39,033 bases of DNA, taken from positions 1 through 39,033 of the forward strand of contig CANQNH010000006.1 in assembly GCA_947625165.1 (NCBI GenBank), written 5' to 3'. How positions within the stretch are numbered: position 1 is the first letter of the stretch; each line of letters begins with the position of its first letter. Below the pieces are notes generated by a model, which saw only the letters and a program-made list of their open reading frames with translations, did not search any database and was not told the origin of the DNA. Of this stretch, positions 38,514 through 39,033 are shown in pieces. The DNA is from an uncultured Clostridia bacterium. Lineage in GTDB: Bacteria > Bacillota > Clostridia > Christensenellales > UBA1242. A program made the position numbers and the translations under genes.

Positions 38514-39033
38514 GATAAAGCTACAAAGAGCATATAGGGGATGCCTTGGCACTAGGCGCCGATGAAGGACGTGATAAGCTGCGATAAGCTGCGGTGAGGT
38601 GCACATAACCTGTGACCCGCAGATTTCCGAATGTGGAAACACGCACTGTTAATACGGTGGCATCATTACATCAATTCATAGTGTAATGAGGGGAACCCGC
38701 TGAACTGAAACATCTAAGTAAGCGGAGGAAAAGAAAGTAAACAAACGATTGTGGGAGTAGTGGCGAGCGAAACTGCACGAGCCCAAACCAGAGGTAGAAA
38801 TACCTTTGGGGTTTAGGATTGACAACATAGACCGTGAAAGGTAGGTGAAGATTTCTGGAAAGTTGCACAACAAAGGGTAATAGTCCCGTAACCGAAATCT
38901 GACACGGCTTAGTCAAATTCCAGAGTAGCACAGGACACGTGAAATCCGGTGTGAAGACGCGAGGACCATCTCGTAAGGCTAAATACGACCTAGTGACCGA
39001 TAGCGAATAGTACCGTGAGGGAACGGTGAAAAG
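38514..39033 (+). rRNA. 23S ribosomal RNA (partial, 5' ~520 bases)
   Basis: The sequence shows the conserved 23S 5' end: GATAAAGCTACAAAGAGCAT, then GGATGCCTTGGCAC, CGATGAAGGACGTG and, further on, the domain I segments GGGGAACCCGCTGAACTGAA, AGTAGTGGCGAGCGAAA and CGAATAGTACCGTGAGGGA. It runs off the right edge. No 16S gene precedes it, in contrast to the usual 16S-23S-5S operon; it has its own promoter. Confidence 0.97.

Overview
The window is about 39 kb of low-GC, A/T-rich bacterial DNA. It most likely comes from an uncultured, gut-type member of the Clostridia (Firmicutes/Bacillota). The evidence is: a CIRCE-controlled hrcA-grpE-dnaK-dnaJ operon with a monoderm-type DnaK, spore-maturation genes spmA/spmB, strong AGGAG ribosome binding sites, promoters of the form TTGACA-N17-TGTGNTANNAT, and ordinary TGA stop codons. 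I cannot assign a genus. No tRNA, CRISPR array, transposase or prophage was recognised.

Layout. 1-934 (minus): spmB (cut by the window edge) and spmA. 1091-2880: tatD and rsmA, followed by a 55-residue protein on the minus strand. 3321-9765: the heat-shock operon. It has CIRCE, hrcA, a grpE with an unusual cysteine-rich metallothionein-like N-terminus, and dnaK. Between dnaK and dnaJ lie a tandem 167-bp repeat, a DUF6879-like gene and an isochorismatase-family hydrolase. 9859-12575: a small coiled-coil protein and the glycolytic genes pgk and tpiA. 12628-15120: dnaX (split by a -1 frame change at an A9 run), ybaB and recR, the usual replication/repair trio. 15293-18659: an unknown gene, argS, a 59-residue protein and an orphan HicB-like protein. 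19040-21456: rpmG, secE, nusG, rplK and rplA, the normal ribosomal/secretion cluster, ending before the expected rplJ-rplL. 21798-35013: two very large convergent genes for secreted, membrane-anchored Ig-like repeat proteins (1485 and 2834 residues). 35202-37709: a phased A/T-tract region, a four-helix membrane protein, an unknown protein, and a membrane-anchored protein whose promoter spacer contains nine cytosines. 38186-39033: an rRNA promoter, a roughly 300-base leader and the start of a 23S rRNA gene with no 16S gene in front of it.

Most genes are housekeeping. Four points merit follow-up: the metallothionein-like domain fused to the nucleotide exchange factor GrpE; the dnaX slippery site, which would make short and long clamp-loader subunits from one gene; the poly-C tract inside a promoter for a surface protein, a candidate phase switch; and the 23S gene with its own promoter. 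Several enzymes (TatD, RsmA, ArgRS) also carry lysine-rich low-complexity insertions, which may be a trait of this genome.
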